From Alphaproteobacteria bacterium (GTDB lineage: Bacteria > Pseudomonadota > Alphaproteobacteria > Rhodobacterales > Rhodobacteraceae): a stretch of DNA of 64,000 nt. The notes under the pieces are model-generated. The model searched no databases and had not been told where the DNA came from. It saw only the letters and a list, made by a program, of their open reading frames with translations. The stretch covers positions 45,993-109,992 of the forward strand of contig JAUIBL010000010.1 of assembly GCA_030428355.1 (NCBI GenBank), in the 5' to 3' direction. Position numbers and translations under genes: made by a program. Below, one piece after another: positions 55,266-63,974 of this stretch. Positions within the stretch are counted from its first letter, which is position 1, and each line of letters starts with the position of its first letter.

Positions 55266-56348
55266 TCGCCGCTGCAAAAAGGCGACCGCCTCGCGCACCT
55301 GGTCCGACACAGGGCCGGGACGCGGCGGATCAAGAAGTGTGGCCAAAAGCGCAGGTGACGGCTGCGCCCTGCGCGACCAGCTCAGGCCACGCAGGATGTC
55401 CGACGCCTCGGCGGGCAGATGGTCGGGAATCTCGTACCCGGCAAGACACGCCCAGACACAGGTCCATGCCCGACCCACGCTCCACGGGTTGTAACCGCCG
55501 CCACCGGACACGATCAGACGGGGTGCGAGCGGCCGAAGCGCGGCAATCGCCCGAAGGTGACATCGGTTCGACAGGGCCAATCGTGACAGCGGGTCCTCGG
55601 TCACGGCATCGGCGCCGCATTGCAGATAGATCGCTTGTGGCTCCTGCGCCGCCACTGCGGGCAGGATCACCTCGTTCAGGATCAGGTCGAACTCGGTATC
55701 TTTGAAGCCGCGCGGCACCGGGATATTGATCGCGGCTCCACCCGCATCGTCCTGCACCGCGCCAGTAAACGGCCAGCGTCGATCCTCGTGAACCGAGATC
55801 ATGCGCACCGCCTCCGAGCCGTGGAATGCCACCGCCACCCCATCGCAATGATGCGCGTCGATGTCGACATAGGCGATCCGCGTCAGGCCCATGTCCATGA
55901 GACGCCGGATCGTCAGCACCGGTTCATTCAGATAACAGAACCCGTTGGCACGGTCCGGAAGCCCGTGATGGGTGCCCCCACCGGGATTGTAGGCAACACC
56001 CCCGTGCCGCACATGGTCCGCCGCAAGCAGCCCGCCGCCCGCCGCCGTTGCAGGCCGCCGGTAGACCTCGGGAAAGACCGGGTTCGACAGCGTCCCCAGA
56101 TCGTGCGCGGGATCGGCGCGCTGCGTGGCCTCGGCCCGCTGCAGCGCCGCGACATAGCGCGGGGTGTGAAACCCGGTCAGGGCCGCGGGTTTGGCACAGG
56201 GACTGGTGCGGTACTGCGTGTCGGGCAGCCAGCCCAGCACACGGCAAAGATCGGTCACCGTCGGCACGCGCGGAATCGACAGAGGATGGCGCGGGCCATA
56301 GCTTGAGCCGCGATAGATGCGCGCGCCGATGAAGATGGGATCCGTCAT
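55245..56348 (-). CDS. Histone-deacetylase superfamily protein (acetoin utilisation/acetylpolyamine amidohydrolase type)
   Basis: Predicted 367-residue zinc hydrolase. The active-site histidine pair is at 127-128 in GGGTHHGLPD, and the zinc ligands are in YVDIDAHHCDG (Asp164, His166) with the later Asp in CGADAVTEDPL. The glycine-rich VSGGGGYNPWSVGRAWT loop is intact, so it should be active on acetyl-lysine or acetyl-polyamine. Substrate is not known. It is followed on the minus strand, across palindromes, by no gene of its own operon; uup lies upstream. Confidence 0.92.
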   Translation of the reverse strand: MTDPIFIGARIYRGSSYGPRHPLSIPRVPTVTDLCRVLGWLPDTQYRTSPCAKPAALTGFHTPRYVAALQRAEATQRADPAHDLGTLSNPVFPEVYRRPATAAGGGLLAADHVRHGGVAYNPGGGTHHGLPDRANGFCYLNEPVLTIRRLMDMGLTRIAYVDIDAHHCDGVAVAFHGSEAVRMISVHEDRRWPFTGAVQDDAGGAAINIPVPRGFKDTEFDLILNEVILPAVAAQEPQAIYLQCGADAVTEDPLSRLALSNRCHLRAIAALRPLAPRLIVSGGGGYNPWSVGRAWTCVWACLAGYEIPDHLPAEASDILRGLSWSRRAQPSPALLATLLDPPRPGPVSDQVREAVAFLQRRSAWWRG

Positions 56349-56393
56349 GCGCTGCGATCTAGATCAGCGATGCACCATCGCCACGCAGCGCCA

Positions 56394-56435
56394 CAAAACG
56401 AGTTTCCTCGTTTTGCGTTTCCGTCGACGGAAACG
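56394..56435. repeat. Tandem palindromes behind uup
   Basis: CAAAACGAG-TTTC-CTCGTTTTG (56394-56415) is followed at once by the perfect 20-bp CGTTTCCGTCGACGGAAACG (56416-56435), which touches the uup stop codon. Layout equals that behind mfd. Confidence 0.75.
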
Positions 56436-58250
56436 TCACCCCGCTTCGGCCTTTTCCGACAATTCCAGCCACAGATCTTCGGCCTCGGCCAGCGCGGTCT
56501 GGCGCGAAACCAGCGCTTCGGAGGCTTTTTTGAACTTCACCGGCTCGCGGGTAAAAAGATCGGGATCGGACATCAGCTCTTCGAGCTTGGCGATTTCGGC
56601 GGTCAATCGGTCGATCTCTCCGGGCAGCGCGTCAAGCTTGTGTTTCTCGGTAAAGCTCAGGCCGGATTTGGGCTTGGCCGCCGCCATGGGTTTTACACTC
56701 TGCTGTGGGGTCGGTTTGGCGGCCGGGACGTCGGGCGTGTCCTCGCCCCGCTGGGCGCGGTAGTCGCTCCATCCGCCGGCATAGACGGTTGCCCGCCCGC
56801 GCCCTTCCATCGCCACCGTGGTCGAGGCCACGCGATCCAGAAAATCGCGATCGTGGCTGATGAGCAGCACGGTGCCGTCATAGTCGCCCAGAAGGTCCTG
56901 CAGAAGGTCGAGCGTTTCGACATCGAGATCGTTGGTCGGTTCGTCCAGCACAAGCAGGTTCGATTCGCGTGCCATGATCCGCGCCAGAAGAAGCCGCGCC
57001 TTTTCGCCCCCCGAAAGCGACCGCACCGGCGCGCGGGCCTGCCGTTCGTCGAAGAGAAATTCCTTGAGATAGCCGACCACGTGTTTCGGCGCGCCACGCA
57101 CCATGATCTGGTCGGCCTTGCCCGACACCCGCATCTCGGGATCGCCGGTCAGGTTTTCCCAGAGGCTCAGATCGTCGTTCAACTGCGCGCGGGTCTGGTC
57201 GAAGACGGCGGGCACAAGGTTCGTGCCCAGCTTGACCGTCCCCGCATCCGGTTCGATCTCGCCCATCAGCATGCGGATCAGGGTGGTCTTGCCCACGCCG
57301 TTCGGGCCGACAAAGGCCACACGGTCGCCGCGCTGCACGGTCAGGGAAAAGTTGCGAACGATGGTCGTGTCGCCGAAGGTTTTGGTCAGGCCCGTGGCCT
57401 CGATCACCTTGCGTCCGGATTTCGGGCCTGAGGCAAGTTCCATTGCGGCTGTGTCCTGCCGCCGGATCATCGCGGCGCGTTCGCTGCGCAGATCCTGCAG
57501 GGCGCGCACCCGGCCCATGTTGCGCTTGCGGCGCGCGCTGATGCCTTCGACGGCCCATCGCGCCTCGGACTTGATCTTGCGGTCCATCTTGTGACGCTGG
57601 AGGTCTTCGTCCTCCCAGGTCTTGTCGCGCCAGGCCTCGAAGGCGGCAAAGCCCTTTTCCTGCCGCCGCACCTGTCCGCGGTCGATCCAGAGGGTGGCGC
57701 GGGTGAGTTCGGTCAGGAAGCGCCGGTCGTGACTGATCAGGACAAAGCCCTTGCGGGTGCTCTTCAATTCGTCCTCGAGCCAGCCGATCGCCTCGATGTC
57801 GAGATGGTTGGTCGGCTCGTCAAGCAGCATCAGGTCCGGATCCTGCGCCATCAGCCGCGCCAGAGCCGCGCGGCGGCGTTCGCCCCCGGAGGCGGTTTCG
57901 GTCGCGCGGTTGGGATCGAACTTGAGCCCCTCGCCCGCGCGTTCGACCTTGTAAAGCTCGGATGGATCAAGCCCGTGCATCGCGTAATCGCCCAGTGTGG
58001 CGAAACCGCCAAGGTCGGGGTCCTGCTCCATATATCCTGCGCTGATCCCCGGCGGCACGATGCGGTCGCCGTGATCCGGCTCGACCAGCCCGGCCATCAC
58101 CTTCATCAGGGTGGATTTGCCCGACCCGTTTCGCCCCACAAGCGCCACCCGGTCACCCGACTGCACCACGAGGCTGAGATCATGAAACACCGGCTCTCCC
58201 CCGAAGGTGAGCGAGATGTCGTTGAGTTGAAGAAGCGGTATGATGGCCAT
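56436..58250 (-). CDS. uup: ABC-F family ATPase, Uup-like
   Basis: Predicted 604-residue cytosolic protein with two ABC domains and no membrane part, acting at the ribosome or in DNA-structure maintenance. Walker A motifs are VGRNGSGKSTL (first half) and VGPNGVGKTTL (second); signature motifs are TASGGERRRAAL and SLSGGEKARLLLA; both Walker B regions read LLDEPTNHLD or VLDEPTNDLD. The linker is rich in Arg/Lys, and a coiled-coil C-terminal domain (about 530-600) fits Uup. It begins nine bases after the OlsB-paralogue gene. Confidence 0.93.
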   Translation of the reverse strand: MAIIPLLQLNDISLTFGGEPVFHDLSLVVQSGDRVALVGRNGSGKSTLMKVMAGLVEPDHGDRIVPPGISAGYMEQDPDLGGFATLGDYAMHGLDPSELYKVERAGEGLKFDPNRATETASGGERRRAALARLMAQDPDLMLLDEPTNHLDIEAIGWLEDELKSTRKGFVLISHDRRFLTELTRATLWIDRGQVRRQEKGFAAFEAWRDKTWEDEDLQRHKMDRKIKSEARWAVEGISARRKRNMGRVRALQDLRSERAAMIRRQDTAAMELASGPKSGRKVIEATGLTKTFGDTTIVRNFSLTVQRGDRVAFVGPNGVGKTTLIRMLMGEIEPDAGTVKLGTNLVPAVFDQTRAQLNDDLSLWENLTGDPEMRVSGKADQIMVRGAPKHVVGYLKEFLFDERQARAPVRSLSGGEKARLLLARIMARESNLLVLDEPTNDLDVETLDLLQDLLGDYDGTVLLISHDRDFLDRVASTTVAMEGRGRATVYAGGWSDYRAQRGEDTPDVPAAKPTPQQSVKPMAAAKPKSGLSFTEKHKLDALPGEIDRLTAEIAKLEELMSDPDLFTREPVKFKKASEALVSRQTALAEAEDLWLELSEKAEAG

Positions 58251-58259
58251 GTCGTGGCG

Positions 58260-59042
58260 CTACGGCGCTGTGCGCACAAGGTCAAGGGGGGTGGTTTGTG
58301 CCGCCCGCGCCAGCGCGCGCAATCGCGCCTTGCGGGCCTCGGGCATGGTGTCGATGGCAAGCCCGGTGAACACGTGCAGCGTGTCGAGATCGGGGTCCTG
58401 CACCGCATGGTCGCTGACCCAGCCACCCATGTTCAGATAGCTGCGCAGAAGCTGCGGCAGGTGGGCGGGGGCCGGTCCTGTCTTTGGGAGATCGATGCTT
58501 CGGGGGGACAGACGGTTTGGGCGCAGATGCGCCGGACCAAGGTGATGCGTCCGCAGCCATGCCAGTTCGGCGCGATGCCGGTCGGGGATGTGCCCGGAAA
58601 ACGAGCTGCACCCGATCATCAGGCGAATCCCGTGGCGATCCACGAGCACGCCAAGGGCCGCCCAGGCAAGGCGCAGGGCGGTCACGTCACTGGGCCCGTC
58701 GGCCTGGCAGAACCGGCCCAGTTCCAGAATGGCTCCCGACAGCCCCGCCAGCGGCGCGAGGTCATAATGCTGGCCGGTGTAACAGGTGCGCAGATCGTCG
58801 GGGCTGCGGATAAGACGCGCCCGAAAGGCAATGCGCGCACCGTCCGACGCGGTGCTCACAGATCCGTGCAGGCAGTCGGCATCAAAGCGATCCGCGTCGC
58901 AGGCACCCTGCCGAAACACCCGCGCCCTGAGCGCCAGCGCCGGATCGCGGCTGCACGCGGCTTGTCCGATCCGCGCGGAATAGGCGCCAAACGCCAGTGA
59001 GACAGATGTCGTGTCGGCAGCGACGGTCCGCGTCGCTGCCAT
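58260..59042 (-). CDS. OlsB-like GNAT N-acyltransferase (paralogue)
   Basis: Predicted 260-residue protein similar in layout to OlsB at 53.5 kb: ILELGRFCQADGPS matches LLELGRSCLHPAHR, LMIGCSSFSG matches LFGTASFHG, LRSYLNMGGWVSDHAV matches IKSYLKLGGMIGQGVF, and both end with an LAIDTM/LILDTGQM-type strand. It should acylate an amino acid; a second OlsB-type enzyme (GlsB) makes glutamine lipid in related roseobacters. ATG 59042 is used; TTG 59054, overlapping the bamE stop, is the alternative. It is in an operon bamE-this gene-uup. Confidence 0.82.
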   Translation of the reverse strand: MAATRTVAADTTSVSLAFGAYSARIGQAACSRDPALALRARVFRQGACDADRFDADCLHGSVSTASDGARIAFRARLIRSPDDLRTCYTGQHYDLAPLAGLSGAILELGRFCQADGPSDVTALRLAWAALGVLVDRHGIRLMIGCSSFSGHIPDRHRAELAWLRTHHLGPAHLRPNRLSPRSIDLPKTGPAPAHLPQLLRSYLNMGGWVSDHAVQDPDLDTLHVFTGLAIDTMPEARKARLRALARAAQTTPLDLVRTAP

Positions 59043-59050
59043 GTCGATGC

Positions 59051-59506
59051 TCAATTCAGAAGGTCAGCAGCGTTGAGGCCGCCGATATTGCCGAAGAGCT
59101 TGCGGATGAAGCCGATGTCTCCATCGCCCGAGCGGGTGATCCGACGCGCCAGAGGCACCACCTGCCCGTCCTGCAGGCCGTAGCGTTCGATGTTCTGCAC
59201 CACGCCGTCGGAGTCGAAGGTGATGGCCAGAACCTCGCGGTCGACCACTTCGGGGGCGCGCCATGCAAAATGACGGATGTCGCTTTCGATGTAGTAGAAC
59301 CCGGATTCGTTCAGCGTGCCCGAGGTGGACGGCACCCCGACAAGGTCCTCGACCGTGCCGCGGGTGTCGACCCCCGGAACGATCTGCTGCAATTCGTCTT
59401 CGGATGGAACGTAGCCATGCGTGCGGTAGCGGGCTGTGCATCCGGCAAGCGAAATGCACAGAAGCGTCACAAGCGCGATCCTGAGTGTCGATCTGATGCC
59501 CTGCAT
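59051..59506 (-). CDS. bamE: Outer-membrane protein assembly factor BamE
   Basis: Predicted 151-residue lipoprotein of the BAM complex. The signal peptide ends with lipobox LAGC (Cys23), followed by the SmpA/OmlA domain: the GVDTRGTVEDLVGVPSTSG region and ESDIRHFAWRAPEV strand with typical spacing. The C-terminal extension ending IGGLNAADLLN is usual in alphaproteobacteria. It is first in an operon with the OlsB-like gene, and divergent from the DUF177 gene. Confidence 0.92.
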   Translation of the reverse strand: MQGIRSTLRIALVTLLCISLAGCTARYRTHGYVPSEDELQQIVPGVDTRGTVEDLVGVPSTSGTLNESGFYYIESDIRHFAWRAPEVVDREVLAITFDSDGVVQNIERYGLQDGQVVPLARRITRSGDGDIGFIRKLFGNIGGLNAADLLN

Positions 59507-59593
59507 GGCGCCTCTCTTGCGTTGGCGTTCGCTGCCTTTTATCCCGATTACACGGCCTTGGGCCTGCGTTCAAGCAAAGGGTGGACACAAGAT

Positions 59594-60151
59594 ATGCCAC
59601 AACCGGTTCTGAAACCCGGCGAATTTCGCGTCAGCGACCTGCCCAGCCGGCGCGAAACCGCGTTCGATCTGCAGCCGGATGGGGAAGCGCGGGCTGCCAT
59701 CGCCGCCCAGCTTGGGCTGAGCGCGCTCAAGAAACTGCGATTCACCGGCCATATCGCGCCGTTCGGCGCACGCGGCTGGAGCCTTGTCGGCACACTCGGC
59801 GCGACGGTGGTGCAACCTTGCGTGGTGACGCTCGAGCCGGTGTCGACCCGGATCGACGAACCTGTCGAACGCCGATACCTGCCTGCTGAGCTTCTGGAGG
59901 TCGCAGATCCCGGATCCGAGACAGAAATGCCCGAGGACACCAGCACCGATCCTCTGGGGCCGATCCTGTCGGCGCATGACGTGATGATCGAATCGCTGCT
60001 GCTGGCCCTGCCCGAGTATCCACGGTCGCAGAACGCCGAACTGGGCGACGCGGTGTTTGCCGAAGACGGCGTGACACCGCTCAGGGACGAGGACACCAAG
60101 CCGTTTGCAGGGCTTGCCGCCCTGCGTGACAGGCTTGAAGACGACACATGA
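59594..60151 (+). CDS. DUF177 (YceD) family protein
   Basis: Predicted 185-residue protein of the YceD family, often encoded just before rpmF and linked to 23S rRNA maturation. Conserved are KLRFTGHIAPFGARGW, VVQPCVVTLEPV and LLALPEYPRS with an acidic middle. ATG 59594 opens the conserved region. It lies 165 bp upstream of rpmF. Confidence 0.88.
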   Translation: MPQPVLKPGEFRVSDLPSRRETAFDLQPDGEARAAIAAQLGLSALKKLRFTGHIAPFGARGWSLVGTLGATVVQPCVVTLEPVSTRIDEPVERRYLPAELLEVADPGSETEMPEDTSTDPLGPILSAHDVMIESLLLALPEYPRSQNAELGDAVFAEDGVTPLRDEDTKPFAGLAALRDRLEDDT

Positions 60152-60316
60152 TGGACGGCTCCAGAAAACGCTTGCGGATTCCGCGATTGCCCCTATGTTC
60201 GCGCCTTCATCCGAGGTGGGGTTGTCACCCGGCCCGGTTTCCCCTTATGAGGCCGGACACACCCGAAACGCGGCATGGCGAGCATGCCACAGATTATTGC
60301 TAATTGAGGTTGAGAC

Positions 60317-60523
60317 ATGGCCGTCCAACAGAACAAAGTATCCAAGTCGCGCCGCAACAACCGTCGCGCACATGACGCGCTGGTTGCCGGAAATCCGAAC
60401 GAATGTTCGAACTGCGGCGAACTCCGTCGTCCGCACCATGTGTGCCCGTCCTGCGGCCACTATGCGGATCGCGAAGTGATCGCACAGGCCGACGAAATCG
60501 ACCTGGACGAAGACGCGGCATAA
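60317..60523 (+). CDS. rpmF: 50S ribosomal protein L32
   Basis: A 68-residue ribosomal protein beginning [20 protein letters not shown], with the zinc-ribbon cysteines in [20 protein letters not shown]. Length is normal for alphaproteobacteria. GAGG lies before the ATG. It is 25 bp upstream of plsX, the classical order. Confidence 0.97.
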   Translation: MAVQQNKVSKSRRNNRRAHDALVAGNPNECSNCGELRRPHHVCPSCGHYADREVIAQADEIDLDEDAA

Positions 60524-60548
60524 GCAACGACAGGGCGAACCCCTCCGA

Positions 60549-61658
60549 ATGACCTCTTTGCAGGATCATAACAAGGTGGGACCTACGCCAATCGTGCTAT
60601 CTATCGACGCAATGGGCGGCGATCTGGGGCCGGAGGCTGTTGTCTCCGGCATGTCTCGTTCTGCGAAGGCGCTCCCGGACATCCGCTTTATCGTACACGG
60701 CCCCGAACAGAAGCTGTCCCGGCTGATCGACCGCAAGAAAGCGCTGGCCGGTCGGTGCGAGATCCGGGATTCGTCGGGTGTTGTGTCGATGGAAGACAAG
60801 CCAAGCCACATCATGCGGCACGGGCAGGACACCTCGATGTGGGCTGCCATCGAATCCGTGCGCGACAAGGAAGCGACCGTTGCGGTGTCCTGTGGCAACA
60901 CGGGCGCGTTGATGGCGCTGTCGATGATCCGTTTGCGCAGGCTGCCGGGTGTGAACCGCCCGGCAATTGCGATTCTGTGGCCGTCGCGCAATCCGCAGGG
61001 CTTTAACGTGATGCTGGATGTGGGCGCGGATGTGCGCGCCGACGCGCGCGACCTGCTGCAATACGCGTTGATGGGGGTGTCCTATGCCCGCAACGGGCTT
61101 GATCTTGAACGCCCCCGCGTCGGGCTTCTCAACGTGGGCACCGAGGAACACAAGGGCAAGGCCGAGCTGAAAGAGGCGCATGAGCTGATCGGCCAGATGG
61201 CCGAAAAAGCCCAGTTCGACTTTGTCGGCTTCGTCGAAGGCGGCGATATTCCCGGTCAGGCCTGTGACGTGATCGTCACCGACGGCTTTACCGGCAATGT
61301 CGCCCTGAAAACCGGCGAAGGCACCGCGTCGCTGATCGGCGACCGCCTGAAAGAGGCGTTTGCCTATTCGCCCCTGTCGCGGCTCGCGTCGCTGCTGGCG
61401 CTGACATCGCTGCGCCGCCTGAAACAGAAGATCGACCCGCGCCGGGTGAATGGCGGCGTGTTTCTGGGACTGAACGGCACGGTCGTGAAATCCCACGGCT
61501 CGGCGGATGCCACAGGGGTTGCCGCCGCCATCCAGCTTGCCGTGCAACTGGCGCAATCGGGCTTTTCCGAACGGCTGGCCGCCCGGCTGGCCTCGATCAC
61601 GGAAACAGTCTCGGACACGGACAAACCGACCACACAAGACGAGGAGAGCCCGAAATGA
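60549..61658 (+). CDS. plsX: Phosphate acyltransferase PlsX
   Basis: Predicted 369-residue peripheral membrane enzyme that makes acyl phosphate from acyl-ACP for phospholipid synthesis. Key blocks are LSIDAMGGDLGPE at the start, VSCGNTGALMALSMI, RPAIAILWPS, LNVGTEEHKGK and VTDGFTGNVALKT. The last four bases overlap fabH (ATGA), so the two are co-translated. Confidence 0.97.
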   Translation: MTSLQDHNKVGPTPIVLSIDAMGGDLGPEAVVSGMSRSAKALPDIRFIVHGPEQKLSRLIDRKKALAGRCEIRDSSGVVSMEDKPSHIMRHGQDTSMWAAIESVRDKEATVAVSCGNTGALMALSMIRLRRLPGVNRPAIAILWPSRNPQGFNVMLDVGADVRADARDLLQYALMGVSYARNGLDLERPRVGLLNVGTEEHKGKAELKEAHELIGQMAEKAQFDFVGFVEGGDIPGQACDVIVTDGFTGNVALKTGEGTASLIGDRLKEAFAYSPLSRLASLLALTSLRRLKQKIDPRRVNGGVFLGLNGTVVKSHGSADATGVAAAIQLAVQLAQSGFSERLAARLASITETVSDTDKPTTQDEESPK

Positions 61659-62626
61659 CCATCCGTTCGGTTGTCGTAGGGCTGGGCCACTACCTTCCCC
61701 AGAGGGTTGTGCCCAATTCGGAATTCGAAGCGACGCTGGATACGTCCGACGAATGGATCAAGTCGCGATCCGGAATCGAACGCCGCCACTTTGCGGCCGA
61801 GGGCGAAACCACCTCGGATCTGGCCACCAAGGCCGCGCAGAACGCACTCGCACAGGCCGGTCTGACCGCAAATGATCTGGATGCCATCGTATTGGCGACC
61901 TCGACGGCTGACCTGACATTTCCCTCCGCCGCGACCATGGTGCAGGCAGCACTTGGCATGACGCGCGGCTTTGCCTTTGACGTGCAGGCCGTCTGCGCGG
62001 GTTTCATCTATGCGCTGGCCAACGCCAATGCGCTGATCGTGTCCGGTCAGGCCCGGCGGATCATGGTGATCGGTGCCGAAACCTTCAGCCGGATCATGGA
62101 CTGGTCCGACCGCTCCACCTGCGTGCTGTTTGGCGACGGCGCGGGGGCGGTAATCCTCGAAGCGCAGGACGGCACGGGCGACAAGAGCGACCGGGGCATC
62201 CTGTCGGTCGATCTCAATTCTGACGGCCAGCATCGCGACATTCTCTATGTCGATGGCGGGGTCAGCACCCAGACAACCGGGTTCCTGCGGATGCAGGGCA
62301 AGGAGGTGTTCCGCCACGCGGTCGAAAAGCTGGCCCAGACTGCCACACAGGCGATGGACAAGGCCGGGATCGCAAGCGACGAGATCGACTGGATCGTGCC
62401 GCATCAGGCCAATATCCGCATCATTCAAGGCACCGCGAAAAAGCTGGGGCTGTCGATGGATCATGTCGTGGTGACGGTTCAGGACCACGGCAACACCTCG
62501 GCTGCGTCGATTCCGCTGGCACTGTCTGTCGGTGCCGAACGCGGACAGATTTCGCGCGGTGACGTGGTTGTCACCGAGGCGATTGGCGGCGGCCTTGCGT
62601 GGGGCGCTGTGGTGATCCGTTGGTAG
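61655..62626 (+). CDS. fabH: 3-oxoacyl-ACP synthase III (FabH)
   Basis: Predicted 323-residue condensing enzyme that starts fatty-acid synthesis from acetyl-CoA and malonyl-ACP. The Cys-His-Asn triad is visible in FDVQAVCAGFIYAL (Cys112), WIVPHQANIRI and DHGNTSAASIPL. Length is standard. It is the third gene of the rpmF-plsX-fabH run. Confidence 0.97.
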   Translation: MTIRSVVVGLGHYLPQRVVPNSEFEATLDTSDEWIKSRSGIERRHFAAEGETTSDLATKAAQNALAQAGLTANDLDAIVLATSTADLTFPSAATMVQAALGMTRGFAFDVQAVCAGFIYALANANALIVSGQARRIMVIGAETFSRIMDWSDRSTCVLFGDGAGAVILEAQDGTGDKSDRGILSVDLNSDGQHRDILYVDGGVSTQTTGFLRMQGKEVFRHAVEKLAQTATQAMDKAGIASDEIDWIVPHQANIRIIQGTAKKLGLSMDHVVVTVQDHGNTSAASIPLALSVGAERGQISRGDVVVTEAIGGGLAWGAVVIRW

Positions 62627-62721
62627 GCAATTTCCCGATCAAGTCTCTGCCGCCAAGCTGTTGATATTGACTCGGAAAATCGCAAGGCGCATGCTGTATG
62701 GAACCGGGGAGGTTTTGCGCT

Positions 62722-63024
62722 ATGGGACAAAAAACACTGACACGTATGGACCTGAGCGAAGCTGTCTTTCGCGAAGTGGGCCTGTCGCGGAATGAAAGTG
62801 CGGATCTGGTCGAGACGGTTCTCAACCACATGTCCGATGCACTGGTCGCAGGCGAGCAGGTCAAGATTTCGTCCTTCGGGACGTTCTCCATCCGGGACAA
62901 GGCCGCCCGCGTCGGGCGCAATCCCAAGACGGGCGAGGAAGTGCCGATCAACCCGCGCCGGGTTCTGACGTTCCGCCCTTCACATCTCATGAAAGATCGC
63001 GTGGCCGCTGGCAACAAGGGCTGA
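62722..63024 (+). CDS. ihfA: Integration host factor subunit alpha
   Basis: Predicted 100-residue DNA-bending protein. The DNABII fold is clear: [38 protein letters not shown], and the beta-arm [20 protein letters not shown] with its intercalating Pro. GGGGAGG before the ATG at 62722 sets the start. It is downstream of fabH and four bases before the MerR-type gene. Confidence 0.96.
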   Translation: MGQKTLTRMDLSEAVFREVGLSRNESADLVETVLNHMSDALVAGEQVKISSFGTFSIRDKAARVGRNPKTGEEVPINPRRVLTFRPSHLMKDRVAAGNKG

Positions 63025-63028
63025 CCGC

Positions 63029-63826
63029 ATGAGTAAATCCGCAGACGCCTTTCGCACCATCAGCGAAGTCGCCGAATGGTTGGACACTCCGGCCCACGTC
63101 CTGCGGTTCTGGGAAAGCAAGTTCACGCAAGTGAAACCGGTCAAACGCGCCGGGGGCCGACGCTATTACCGGCCTGCGGATATGCGCCTGCTGGGCGGGA
63201 TCAAGAAACTGCTGCACGACGATGGCATGACCATCAAAGGTGTTCAGAAAGTTCTTCGGGAACAGGGCATTAAACACGTATCTTCACTTTGCGCATTAAG
63301 TCTGGGCGACGAGGAAGACGACGACCTGATGCTGCTCGAAGACGTGCCCGCCTCCGAACCCGTGGACACGGTTGTGCCCTTTGCCAAACCCGAGAGCGCG
63401 CCGGACCCCGAGCCGGCCGCTGACGCCGCTCTGGCAGAGGATGAGGACGACACAGTCGCTGCCGATCCTGCCGCAGAAACAGCGGATAGTGACGACGCGC
63501 AGGAGCACGGCTACGCCGGCCCCAAAGAAGTCTCTGACACGCCCGCCGAGGCAGAGAGCGCAGACGCATCGGACAGCACCCCGCCTCCGCCACCGCCCGC
63601 CGAAGAACCGGCCCTGCCCAGCTTCCTGCAACGCTCCATGCAAGAACGGCGCGCCGATCCGGTTGAGGCCGCGGCGGAACCGGAACCCGTGGCCCCGGCA
63701 CCCCCGCCAATCGCCGAGCCGATGCCAAGCGCCCTCACCCACCTGTCGCGGATCGGACGTCTGTCTCCCGAGCAGGCGCAACAGATCGCACCGATTCTCG
63801 AACGGTTGAAAGCGGTTGCCCGGTAA
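63029..63826 (+). CDS. MerR family transcriptional regulator
   Basis: Predicted 265-residue regulator. The N-terminal winged helix-turn-helix ([20 protein letters not shown], then [14 protein letters not shown]) spans about residues 9-75. The rest is a long Ala/Glu/Pro-rich low-complexity region (about 110-240) and a short conserved end [20 protein letters not shown]. The position after ihfA is conserved in alphaproteobacteria. The effector is unknown. The stop is inside a CCCGGT-A-ACCGGG dyad (63819-63831). Confidence 0.9.
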   Translation: MSKSADAFRTISEVAEWLDTPAHVLRFWESKFTQVKPVKRAGGRRYYRPADMRLLGGIKKLLHDDGMTIKGVQKVLREQGIKHVSSLCALSLGDEEDDDLMLLEDVPASEPVDTVVPFAKPESAPDPEPAADAALAEDEDDTVAADPAAETADSDDAQEHGYAGPKEVSDTPAEAESADASDSTPPPPPPAEEPALPSFLQRSMQERRADPVEAAAEPEPVAPAPPPIAEPMPSALTHLSRIGRLSPEQAQQIAPILERLKAVAR

Positions 63827-63859
63827 CCGGGTTCATGGCCCTTGATCCGAAATTCGCTC

Positions 63860-63887
63860 TTGCGGCCCGGTCCAAAACCGTTATGAC
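63860..63887 (+). promoter_or_regulatory. Probable promoter of tRNA-Pro(GGG)
   Basis: TTGCGG (63860-63865) and TATGAC (63882-63887) are spaced by 16 bp and end 10 bp before the tRNA. Confidence 0.5.
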
Positions 63888-63897
63888 AGGCCGCAGT

Positions 63898-63974
63898 CGG
63901 GCTATAGCGCAGCCTGGTAGCGCGTCCGTCTGGGGGACGGAAGGTCGCAGGTTCAAGTCCTGCTAGCCCGACCA
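63898..63974 (+). tRNA. tRNA-Pro (anticodon GGG)
   Basis: A complete 77-nt cloverleaf: acceptor CGGGCTA/TAGCCCG, D-arm GCGC...GCGC, anticodon stem TCCGT/ACGGA with loop CTGGGGG, T-arm GCAGG-TTCAAGT-CCTGC, discriminator A and encoded CCA. It lies 71 bp after the MerR-type gene. Confidence 0.96.
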
